Positions 36,081 through 45,937 of a stretch of 64,000 bases of DNA are shown here, one piece after another. A program made the translations under genes and the position numbers. The notes beneath the pieces are model-generated. The model ran no database searches. It was not told the origin of the DNA and saw only the letters and a program-made list of their open reading frames with translations. This stretch comes from Xylaria sp. FL1777 (lineage: Eukaryota > Ascomycota > Sordariomycetes > Xylariales > Xylariaceae): NCBI GenBank assembly GCA_022578965.1, contig MU400558.1:124001-188000 (forward strand), given 5' to 3'. The number at the start of each line of letters is the position of its first letter. The first letter of the stretch is position 1.

Positions 36081-36578
36081 GATTCTTTCCCCCACGTTTT
36101 AGAGAAACTCTACGTGCATACACCAGCTCTTGTCAAAGTCTTCTCGCCAGCTCTGCCAAGCGACCCAACCACCCAAATTACGATATATACCACCTCACAC
36201 TCTCAAAATCGAGCAAGAAGTGAATTTACGTAAAATTAAGAAGGGTGTCGCGGGATATAAAACGCGGCCTTACATAGCTTGGCAGGGAAACAAACTCAGG
36301 GGAGTGAGACGAGCGAGAGCGAGCGTTAGAATCAAGGCACTATTATCTTTTTTATGTACATGTGTACAACAGCAAGCATCAATATTCGATAGACAAGACA
36401 GGCTAAATGAAAATAGGCATAGAGGTGATCGGATCATTGTCCATTCGGTACAGCAGGTGAATCAGGTACACAATATCAGGAGTTTTCCTTGTCCTGCGAG
36501 TGTCAAAAAGGATAATGGGTGCATGTCCACCAGTCAAAATACGTTGGTTTGCAAGTTGAATTTGAATTATGTTCTTTA
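36081..36578. other. Intergenic downstream of MIC10
   Basis: 498 bases with no recognisable gene, probably MIC10 3' UTR. Open frames here are short and of biased composition. Confidence 0.45.
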
Positions 36579-37624
36579 TTAGTTGTCTATTTCCTCATTC
36601 TCCAAGTCGGATTCGGATGAATCTTGCTCAATTATGCCATCGTCGGAACAACCAATGAACAACAGCCAGTCTTCACAACTTTCCCGTACGTTATGCGACC
36701 TGGAGTCGTGATTATCTAATATACTAGGGTAACCAGCTAGCTCTGGGAAATCCACGCGTGGCAGGTGCCTTCTTCCCTTCTTTAAGAAGTCTGGTAGTTC
36801 TGATGAAGCCGCAAATGCTCCTGTGTTCCAGCGGCCCTTCACGACCATATGAAACACTCTTTCCATCCATCCCATCATCCCGAATCGGCAAATCCCGCAT
36901 CCATCCTTCATAGAGACGCACTGTAATATTGTAAAAAAGATCTGTCAGAGTAGCCTCCGTTCTCCTTCGCTGTTGACTCTTTACATGAAGCCGTGTCGGT
37001 GAGGACGGAAATAGTTGCATTGGGCGTTAAACTCCAGCTTTTTTCCGTGTCTAATGCCGTATCTTTCCATCTGTTAGAACTTAGCATAGAGTTTGACATT
37101 TGCAGTGGTCTACGCGACAACGGCTTGCGTCTAGCTGGAATCTGGGTGTAGCAGTATTTTTTCGTAGTGATGGGATTTTCCCACGGTGTCTTCGTTCGTG
37201 TAATGCGAACCGAACTCGTGAGATATGGTGTTCTAGAGTCCTCTTGCTCCCCGTCATAGCCAGTCTGTGGCCAACTAAGGGGTGTAGCGGACCATTCACA
37301 CCCTGACCGTGATGTTTCACCTCTCTTCCTGGGCGTTTTCATGGCAAAGGAGGCATACAAAAGCGTTCGCAGTCCGGTGCATAGCATATAGCAAAGAAAA
37401 AATGCAAGGAGACATGTCGCGGTAGCGATTCCCAGAATCTCAATGTCACCTGCAGGTCGTAGATCGAAGCTCGCGGTGGACATCTGTCGGGTCACGATAC
37501 CCATCGATAACCTTGCTCCGGGATCACCAGTGATAGACCTGTGTCGAATCATTGTTGGGGGGTATGGATATGAATTCAAAGTAAAACTTCTCAAGAATCT
37601 ACTCGTGTAGTCAGTAGTGTGCAT
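36579..37624 (-). CDS. Hypothetical single-pass membrane protein, uncertain model
   Basis: Two overlapping frames suggest one poorly defined gene. Frame A (37624-36908, 238 residues from ATG, or 214 from the ATG at 37552) has one clear hydrophobic segment (about residues 63-90, LGIATATCLLAFFLCYMLC) and then a long basic, Ser/Thr-rich tail. Frame B (36911-36579, 110 residues) ends in an acidic tail with SSESDLENEEID. A splice could join them: an acceptor ending TATTACAG lies at about 36935, and a weak GTAAAG donor lies about 56 bases before it, but the joined frame ends early at 36724. I recognise no family. This may be a lineage-specific gene, a mis-joined pair, or chance open frames. Confidence 0.3.
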
Positions 37625-38279
37625 ATAGACGCAAATCAAGACATCTAGTACACTTCAAAGGACGGAAAAGAAGAACCAAAAAATACGTATAAAGTAGTAA
37701 TTAGGTCTCGACGATTGGGCATCATCATCATCAGGTTCTCGTCCCCGATCAAATGTTCGCACTTACTTTTGATGGGTATAGCGTTTATGGCCACTAGAAG
37801 AGAACCTGGGGTTGTGAGGAACTCAGCGGTTCGCATCCATTGAGGGGTTTCGTGAGAGCAATGTCCATTAGCAAATGATTGCTGACGTGTATTTACAAGC
37901 ATCCAGCTGTTTGATTGCTGAAAGTCGAGAACATGGCCGTGAAGGGCCGAAAGATATCTGTATCTGTGCTTGATGTAACAAGAAAATCATCGTCCGGCTT
38001 CCCATGAGAATGGCTAGGCATGATTTGAGGTATAGGAGGATGATTTGAGTCATCGTGAAGCTGCGAGTTACCTAGGTAGAAGACCGAGGCAGGCACTCTT
38101 TCCGAAATGAAATAACCTAGAGGCCCTTGCTCTATAACTCTTATCCGCTAAGAGGTATGAAAGGGAAAGAACAATCTATTGAGACAATGCCTACCTAGGT
38201 AGGCACATAGTAAGTTAGGTAAGTACTTAGGTAAGTAGATAGATACCTACCTATTTAAGAGGCTAGGTAGGTAGGTAGT
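37625..38279. other. Intergenic, rich in TAGGTA motifs
   Basis: No recognisable gene. The right part, 38160-38280, is a dense run of TAGGTA/TACCTA units abutting the photolyase stop codon. A further TACCTAGGTA lies at 38069-38078. Confidence 0.55.
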
Positions 38280-38280
38280 T
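38189..38280. repeat. TAGGTA-rich block with 16-bp perfect palindrome
   Basis: The palindrome GCCTACCTAGGTAGGC occupies 38189-38204. It is followed by many TAGGTA / TACCTA units and a run of three AGGT at 38263-38277, directly next to the photolyase stop codon. The block therefore lies in the photolyase 3' UTR or terminator region. Confidence 0.75.
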
Positions 38281-40254
38281 TAGGTTTTCAGCTTTTTCAC
38301 ATGCCGATCCATCGGCCCTTCTTTGACAGTATTACTCTTACTCCTTGTGTGCTTGCCATCATTGCGACTCTTCAGTGCGTGATGTGACTCGTGATCGGCG
38401 TCATCTGCGTGCTCTCCCTCATCATCAGATCCGCCCATTCCCTCCATTCCTTCCATCTCGGTCTCCCCTGCTTTCTCAAACAGCTGCTTCCATGTCCCGT
38501 TCTTAACCGCTTCATCATTTCCATGGAGGCCAATCGAAAAGGCTCGTTTCATTGCAGAGAGACAAACGCTTTTCCTCTCTTTAAAATCAAACATGGCCAT
38601 TGGATATGTGCCTTCGTTCCCGTCGTCGCTTAAACCGTCCCCTTCGACTCTGATTCCAGCTTTATCAAGCGCTGATTGGGTCGCCTTCCACGGTTCGTAG
38701 ATGTACTTCGCGTCAAGGTCTTTTAATTCTGGCACCCATTTTCGAATGAAGTCGCCGTTTTTGTCCCACTTCTGCCCGAATGCCACTGGACTGTAGCAGC
38801 GGAAATACTGCGAAAAGAAGGCGGTGCAGCTCAACCATTGCCAGTTTCCCGCATTAGAAGCGGGCTCGTGGTCGATAAGGAGCTCTTCGAACACGTCGGC
38901 ACCTCGCTCCCAGTGCACGTAACAGCCACCTCTTGTCAGAAAACATGCCACCAAATGACGGCCCAGGTGGTGAATCCATCCCTCAATACGAAGCTGGCGC
39001 ATCAGGGCATCCACAAAGGGAAATCCCGTAACCCCGGCTTTCCACCGCCTAAACCACTTGTCGGCCTGCGGTGAGTCGATGTGATAGCTGCCGCTAATAG
39101 CCATGGTACCTATATCCGTACCATCGTACTTCGATGGTAAGTGCCAAGGAATAAACCGCACATAGGCATTGTTTAGTGTCTGCATGTATGACGACCCTAT
39201 CGCTGCCTGTGCCGCAAAATACATGTCGCGAAATAAAAGTTGGCCGGTTAGACTTTCAGGGGGTATCGATGCCCCTTTACCATACTTCTCAACCACTTCA
39301 CGAGCACGCCAGTAAAAGAGTCGAGGGGAAAGAGCACCGAAGTGCAAGCTGGGTGAAAGGAGAGTAGTAGATGGCTCAATTGCCGCTGGGCTGGTCTGAG
39401 GCTTCCTAAAAGTAGCCGCATATTTTTCATCTGCCATAATCTTATCAAGCTGCTTAAGTGCCAAACTTTCGCCGCCTCGGTGCGGTGTAGTAGCTGCTGG
39501 GAAGCCGAGTTCCTCTAGCGTCTCAATAGCGAAGTCACCCTTGGGACCGGCGATGTTATTATAAGTCTTGTCGGCCTTGCTTCTGTAACAAGCATTTAGA
39601 TCAACTGGTTTAGAAGCTTGCTCTTGGCTAAAGTCAACTGGCATCTCCCCGGGATCTGGCAGATGATCCGGTGGAGGGATTGGCTTCGGGATCTCCCCAA
39701 CTTTATGACCAGCAGCTTGGAGCTGGGTAATAGACATTGTGGGTTTGCCTCCATTCTTCGCGACGACCAAATCGCTATCCCAAAGTGTTCTACCGTAACG
39801 TGTTATAACTTCAACCCCGGCTACTTTAGCCGCCTCAGTCACCACCTTGTCTCTTGCACGTGCATAGACATCAGTGTCTCTCTCAAACACAATATGTGTA
39901 GCTTTCCAAGCAACAAACAACTTCGGAAATAAAGTCTGCGGGGCCTCACGGATCACGAAGAGTTTAGACTTTGGGTTGAGCTTCCGAATTGAATCTGAAA
40001 GATCTTGCTGGCAATCGAGTCTTTAAGTGTGGTCAGTACACACGCCTCTCTAAAGTAGGATGAACGATAGTGACCTACATATATTGCCATCTATTCGGAC
40101 TGGCCTTGACATTGTAAACATAATGAGGGTCCCACGTAAAGATAGGCCAAAGTACTTCAGGTCCTAGGTCGAGGGCTGCTTTCAATGCCGGCGAGTCATG
40201 GAGACGAAGATCGGTTCGAAACCAGTATATCACCCTTGGCTTCACCACGGTCAT
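38280..40254 (-). CDS. (6-4)-class DNA photolyase / cryptochrome
   Basis: Model: exons 40254-40079 and 40020-38280, 638 residues. The start ATG (MTVVKPRVIYWFRTDLRLHD) gives the standard photolyase N-terminus. The 58-base intron restores NRWQYILDCQQDLSDSIRKL. The alpha/beta antenna domain fills the first ~180 residues and the FAD-binding helical domain about 240-520, with GWIHHLGRHLVACFLTRG (both His of the (6-4) active-site region kept), NAGNWQWLSCTAFFSQYFR and YIYEPWKA. These place it in the (6-4) photolyase/animal-cryptochrome branch, not CRY-DASH or CPD class I. It probably repairs UV (6-4) photoproducts with blue light and may also signal. The ~100-residue tail is acidic then basic, with a possible nuclear signal (RHVKKLKT). 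Confidence 0.92.
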
Positions 40255-41473
40255 GATTTTCGTCCTCTCACGCGTCACAGTCGCACGAGAAAGAAAGAAA
40301 TGAATGATAACATTTTGACACCATCGTAATATGATGTGTCAGTTATTTAGGTTAGATAGATATCCAATCTTAGACTGGCAGGCCTAGCCCGAAACCGAAA
40401 AATCCATGATGTCAGAGTTTCAGCCACAATTCAGTCAACTTGCCGTCAAGTTATTTAGCTCGTATTGAATTTCAACCTCGTTATCGTTAATTAATTGAGT
40501 ACGTGTCGGCGTTATATCTCATGAACAGCTTGATCAAGCCTCTGGATGCCATACTACTTCCCCTTGCGCCATCCATAGCGGAGCAATTATCATGGTCATT
40601 ATGGCCATCACCTTTGCGAAAGTCAATATCGTACCTAATAATAATCACGCAGTATGTGAACAAGACTGCGGCGGATATTCTTCATCACGAACAAACGAAT
40701 GTACTTCAATCCGTTTCGTCAACACGACTCAGGAAAAGCAGATAGCCGCCCATAGAGACAGATAACTAAGGCATTCTTGACTGATGATAACTGCCTTAGC
40801 CTAATACCTGAGTAAAGAATGTAATCAGCTTGTTCCCAGAAGGAATATTATTTCTAGTAAGGTGTGACCCGCTCTGATCTGTGGGCATGTCGGCTCTTCG
40901 AAAAGAACCGGAGATATAACGTTCCGCGGTGAAATCGACTGCTTTCCACCAATCAGCCAGCCGCTCTCCTTCTCATCTTCCTTGCCAACCTAGGTATTTT
41001 ATTGTCATCTCAGTATCTAGATATTGTAAACCCATTAAACTAGTTTGCCGGACGCTACTCAACTCGCAGTGTCGCTTAAAATTCAAGGAACGGCTTCATT
41101 ACGGCTGGAGTGACCATAAAAACAACTGGATGCATACACCAAAGAGGGGATTGTGACATAGGTTATAACGGAACATAGCAAGAACCGAAAGGCGTAGACA
41201 GAACATGCCTGGTCGAGTTCCACCAATCGGTCCAGACTTGGCATTTATGACTTTGCTAGAGTAGAAAGAAATATTCTTGGTGGTATCCCGGTAGAGTCTT
41301 CGAGGATGACTGAAAGGGGGGATGAACAGCGATGTTCATAAATCGCCTCCCTCTTATATGAGCAAGGGCCGGCGTCTCGTCGTGCCGCTCTATCTTGTTC
41401 CCATGATTTCCCCATAGTCTCTGCAATCGTAACCTATCTTGCCAAACTCGTAGATAGAATCGCATTCTTCACG
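40255..41473. other. Divergent promoter region, photolyase / polygalacturonase
   Basis: 1.2 kb without a recognisable gene. Near the photolyase start there are GATA-containing sequences (AGATAGATATCC near 40355), which could be white-collar-type sites. On the polygalacturonase side there is a CreA-like CTGGAG at 41105-41110 and a TATA-like sequence near 41354. Confidence 0.45.
41353..41360 (+). promoter_or_regulatory. TATA-like element upstream of polygalacturonase
   Basis: CTTATATG occurs about 115 bases before the start codon, a plausible distance for a strongly inducible secreted enzyme. Sequence match only. Confidence 0.3.
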
Positions 41474-42772
41474 ATGCATTCCCCTCTTGCGAGAGCTGCT
41501 GCGGCAGTGGCCCTCTATCCCCTATTCTTCGCTACCGGCGTCCTAGGGGCAGCAGCGCCTATGGTGACACCGGCGCCACGCCTCGAGAACGCCGTTGCCC
41601 CCCGCGCGAACTCGTGCACGTTCAGCGGATCGCTGGGCTACTCGTCCGCTAGCGTCAGCAAGGCATCATGCTCGACGATCGTTCTATCATCGCTCCAGGT
41701 GCCGGGCGGGAAGACGCTCAACCTGGAGAAATTGAACGACGGGACGACGGTGATCTTCGAGGGGACGACGACGTTCGGGTACTCCGAGTGGGAGGGCTCC
41801 TTGTTCTCCGTCAGCGGGAACAGCATCACGGTCAAAGGCGCCGAGGGCAGCGTGCTCGACGGTCAGGGGGCCCTGTATTGGGATGGAATGGGCGGCAGCG
41901 GCGGCGTGACCAAGCCTAAGTTCTTCAAGGCTAATCACCTTAATGACTCCGTGCTCGATGGCATCACGATTAAGAACGCGCCCAAGAATAGCTTTAGCCT
42001 GAATTATGTCTACAACCTCACTGTCAAGGATGTTACGGTCGATGATCGGGATGGCGCGTCTTTGGGGAAGAACACGGATGCGTTCAACAGTAAGTTTCTT
42101 TCCCAGACCTCTATTCTTTAGGTGCTCCTTTTCATGTCCTTTCCCCCCCTTCCTCTTTAAAGAAAGTCAAGATAGAGGATTCATTTGGCCAAATCTTAAT
42201 AATACCACGAAACAGTCAACAACGCCGACGGCGTGACTATAATAGGGGCTCAAGTCTGGAATCAAGACGACTGTGTCGCCGTCAACAGCGGAAGGAACAT
42301 CTACTTCGGCTCTGGGTTCTGCTCCGGAGGGCACGGGTTGTCGATCGGGTCAGTAGGGAGCCAGACCGTCAACGTGGTGTCCAACGTGACCTTCGCCGAC
42401 AGTACGGTCCAGAGGTCCCAGCAGTCCGTGCGCATCAAGACCATCTCGGGGGCCACGGGGACGGTCGAGGATATCACGTACCGCAACATCTACCTCGACG
42501 GTGCCGGCGTCGACGCCGACTACTCCGACTACGGCGTGGTCGTCACCCAGTCTTACAACGGCGTCAAGGGCAGCCCGACCAACGGAGTCGTTATCACTGG
42601 CTTTGTGCTGCAGAATGTCACGGGCACGGTTGGGAGCGACGCCTTGGATGTCTATATCGAGTGTGGCACGGGCAGCTGCAGTAACTGGAGCTGGAGCGGC
42701 GTCAGCGTCACTGGTGGCAAGAAGAGCTCAAGCTGCCAAAATGTGCCGTCTGGAGGTGGCGTCTCATGCTGA
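41474..42772 (+). CDS. Secreted endopolygalacturonase, GH28
   Basis: Model: exons 41474-42089 and 42216-42772, 390 residues. It has a signal peptide ([19 protein letters not shown]..., cleavage probably after GVLGA or nearby) and a short propeptide. All GH28 motifs are present: NTDAF (Asp202), QDDC (Asp223 and Asp224), [10 protein letters not shown] (His245) and RIKT. Their spacing (21 and 21 residues) equals that of Aspergillus endo-PG II. The fold is a right-handed beta-helix that hydrolyses alpha-1,4-galacturonan in pectin of plant cell walls. The C-terminal cysteines ([14 protein letters not shown]) match endo- rather than exo-acting members. The 126-base intron splits the codon after NTDAFN. 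The coding part is GC-rich compared with its AT-rich flanks. Its presence suggests a plant-associated or saprotrophic lifestyle. Confidence 0.96.
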
Positions 42773-43570
42773 AAGAAATACAGTAATACAGGTTCTTGAT
42801 TCGATGCTTGTTGCCCGTATGGCTCTATGTTTTACTGACAAATGTATATGATATGCGTGGCGCTTGGACACCTAGACGTTGGGAGAAGACATATCATTAG
42901 AAGCGAACATTGTACTCAGCTAGGAGGGGGAAGACCGTAAGACTGTCCGATAAGGTAGTTTTCTCCAAATAAATACCGCCGTTAATGACATTAAGCGGAA
43001 AACCCTTGAAGTAAAGAGTTAGTCTTAGAAGAAACGCAATTTATTCCAGTCTTTAACACATTAATTTAGTCTTCTTAATTGATTGACGCTTGTTCGTTCG
43101 TTCTTTACATGTATTCGATGGAGAGCGACGCGTAAGTATTGTTGATAGTCGAAATTTGATATGCTGGTACCAATGAGACGCTTTCTTGCCTCATAAAATT
43201 AAGGATCGTTTTCCATAGAGTGATATTAGTTTGGGCCATGGCAGGCTCTGTAGTCATGGTACCATGATCTTTTAGTTCTGTCTAATAACACACGAGTAGC
43301 AGGTTCCAACGCTCTATTCTAAGATATAAGCCTATAGCGAAGCTAAAATTCGATAAAGCTCAACACTATATGCTTCGCAATTTAAATTCATTAAGTGGGC
43401 GCATTTTCTTTCGTGATGGCTTGAGTTGCGCAAATGGTATCCCGTGGAATTGGAGTCACCATTCTAGCTCGATGCATGCAGTCTGCAGCGGAAAGCTCAG
43501 CGGCTATAGACTCTAGTTATCTTGTTTGCGTCATGATTATGTTTTGCTACGAAATGGATACCATGATTAC
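42773..43570. other. Intergenic between convergent polygalacturonase and HET genes
   Basis: 798 AT-rich bases, presumably 3' UTRs. No gene or clear repeat seen. Confidence 0.5.
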
Positions 43571-45937
43571 CTAAACAAGATGTATGTACTGCCATCGTGG
43601 TCTCCCTTTCTTGATTACACCAGAAGCATACGACTTCATCCAGACGAACGGGATAGTATTCATGCCCAGCCGCGAGTATGTGTCCTGCTCCCCCGTCGGT
43701 TCCAAAAGCAGCACGAACAGGTTAAAAAAAATTTCATTGGACCACTCCCCATAGTTGAATGCCCCCCTGTCTGGATATCCTGTGATTATAGCAAAGGTCT
43801 CAAATGGCCGTGACCGAGGACTGACTCCCCGTTCAGGGAAAAGAGACTCACACCCAGGTTGAAGAGACCAATTATATATGCGGTCAGGACGAGCGTCCTT
43901 ATCCACCCTCCTTCGTATGTCCAAACTAGTTTCGGTGGTTCCTAGAGCTGCTAACATATACTCTTCAGTATAATCATCATATTTCAGAAAACGTGCATCG
44001 AATACAAGGGTTAATAGGTGAAGTTTGGGTAACGGTGAGATAGACGCTGCTGCAGTGGCCCATTCTCCCCCTTCAGGGTCAGATTTTGACTCCTGTGGTG
44101 AACTTTCAATCCAGGATCGATCCGCGATCAGCTCATCTGGTACCGGTAATCCTAGCAGAATACCAGTAGGGTTGCTCTTCGACGGCAAGCCCAGTACGTC
44201 GTGATTTGGAAGCTGGCTATAATTGAAGAATACGTACTGGTCAGAGGAGCGCGGCGGACCACCCAAAATTTTGAAGATCACTGGGTAGCCCGTATAAGCC
44301 CAACTCCAAGACGGCACACGTAGCTTCTTGTTGGGGTCCAGGAGCGAACTCTTTATAAAAAGTCCACGTTCCCAAGTCAGGAGCGATTCGAAGAAACGCA
44401 ATGGATGTCCATGCTTGAGGAGTGCCTCCTCGGACACCTGGTCCATGGGGCTCATGGCCGATGAAATCACCCCAGAAAACGCCCCCATTCTATCTTCCTT
44501 GACACTGAATTGACGGCCAGAATAGTCTGCCACTCCTCCCAAGAACAGGTGTACAGTCAGCATGTCCTCCGGCTTGTCTGCTGTCCTCTGAAATCTGGAT
44601 TGCAGCTCTGCTGCGTCGCATGGTCCAGTGTTGTCGAACAACCATCTGTCGACAGCGCCTTTGTTGTCGATGACCGGGCGGCGTCCCAATGATTCCCGAA
44701 AGGTACGCTGTCCACAGGTGAAGAACATCTCCGTTTTGAATACAATGAGTAGACGCCTCGAAAATACATATTCTTGAAACGTCCAGCCCCTCTGACTCCA
44801 GACGCAATCTCTCATCAGGCGGACAAATCGCTCAGCTGGGGGAAGAACAGCAACCGAAGGTCCTAGGATAAGTGGTTTCAGGACCTTCCTCGGCGTTGCT
44901 TGGGTACCCAAAAGCCCATCTTCGGCGCTTTCGCCACAAGCAGCGACAATAGTTAGTTGAGCCGCTGTATAGATGTCCTTCATATATGGGATGAGCTTCG
45001 CCTTTTCGCCGTCGCTGTTCTGGTCGATGCAGACTCGGTCAACCCAGAGCCACTCATACCCAAGAGACTTAGAGGTAACAATGGCATCCCGGATGGTAGC
45101 AGGGTAATCGGATACCGGTCCGCCCTTAAGAGGCTGGTTCTTGGGCTCACCAGTACTTGGTCCCCAAACGTATGATAAAGCGACAAACGTGGGTAGAGAA
45201 GTCAGTGCCTCAACGAGCCCGGTGGTAGTGTTAATAACTCGGAAAATCCTACCATCCAGAATGGCCTGTATCCGTGGACGGACTGTACTGGGGATATCTT
45301 TGTGCGAGTGTCTCTGATCACAATTCTTAAGCCACCATTTTAGTAATTTGAGATCAGCTGTTGGGGAGATCGGCCCTCTTCTCTTCCCGGTTGGCCTACA
45401 CTCCTTGAGATCTACCAAATCAACTAGTATCTCTCCCTCGATCGGTTGGAACTCGACCCAGATTTGCTGCTTGTGGATCATGGTTCCCTCTTTCTTAACA
45501 TTAGTCGACCGGTCGAATCTTGGTCGTAATGTCAAGGAGCACGACGGCAAACCTAATAACCATCCCTCTTGTCTCGTAGTCTGGAAACAACGGAGCAGAA
45601 ATTCACACAGCGAGCATTCTGATCCTGATGCCTTAGCCTCCTTGGGTGAGAAGTAATTGATGTGTACGGTATATCTTGACTCTAATTCGTCCATATCTAG
45701 GCTTTCGGCTTCTTTAGGAAGTTCGGAGATGTCTGGGGGTTTGGCCATCAGGGGACTTAGATCCAACTTGAGGTCACGACATTTCTGACAGAGCGGCGCT
45801 GTTTTGTTCCTCCATCGAGCAAGCCAGCGTGATACTCGGTGCCTTTGCGATTTAGGTTTGGATGCTTCCGAATCCTGCAACTCTGGCCACCCAATAGAGT
45901 TTGATTTTCTCCCGGTAAACGAGTTCGTTGCAATCAT
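43571..45937 (-). CDS. HET-domain protein (heterokaryon incompatibility family)
   Basis: A single-exon frame of 788 residues from the ATG at 45937. The N-terminal part has a C-x2-C pair (LCQKCRDL, near residue 50) and a second cysteine cluster (SECSLCEFLLRC, about 107-117), both common ahead of HET domains. The HET domain begins near residue 251 with FVALSYVWGP, then YEWLWVDRVCIDQ and IYTAAQLTIVAACGESAEDGL, and ends with WSQRGWTFQEYVFSRRLL. The C-terminal ~350 residues resemble the variable arms of this family, with the frequent phrase VPSWSWAYTGYP. HET domains are TIR-like and can trigger cell death on non-self recognition, but most family members are uncharacterised. I see no NACHT, WD40 or other sensor domain. 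No frameshift is seen. Confidence 0.92.
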   Translation of the reverse strand: MIATNSFTGRKSNSIGWPELQDSEASKPKSQRHRVSRWLARWRNKTAPLCQKCRDLKLDLSPLMAKPPDISELPKEAESLDMDELESRYTVHINYFSPKEAKASGSECSLCEFLLRCFQTTRQEGWLLGLPSCSLTLRPRFDRSTNVKKEGTMIHKQQIWVEFQPIEGEILVDLVDLKECRPTGKRRGPISPTADLKLLKWWLKNCDQRHSHKDIPSTVRPRIQAILDGRIFRVINTTTGLVEALTSLPTFVALSYVWGPSTGEPKNQPLKGGPVSDYPATIRDAIVTSKSLGYEWLWVDRVCIDQNSDGEKAKLIPYMKDIYTAAQLTIVAACGESAEDGLLGTQATPRKVLKPLILGPSVAVLPPAERFVRLMRDCVWSQRGWTFQEYVFSRRLLIVFKTEMFFTCGQRTFRESLGRRPVIDNKGAVDRWLFDNTGPCDAAELQSRFQRTADKPEDMLTVHLFLGGVADYSGRQFSVKEDRMGAFSGVISSAMSPMDQVSEEALLKHGHPLRFFESLLTWERGLFIKSSLLDPNKKLRVPSWSWAYTGYPVIFKILGGPPRSSDQYVFFNYSQLPNHDVLGLPSKSNPTGILLGLPVPDELIADRSWIESSPQESKSDPEGGEWATAAASISPLPKLHLLTLVFDARFLKYDDYTEEYMLAALGTTETSLDIRRRVDKDARPDRIYNWSLQPGCESLFPERGVSPRSRPFETFAIITGYPDRGAFNYGEWSNEIFFNLFVLLLEPTGEQDTYSRLGMNTIPFVWMKSYASGVIKKGRPRWQYIHLV

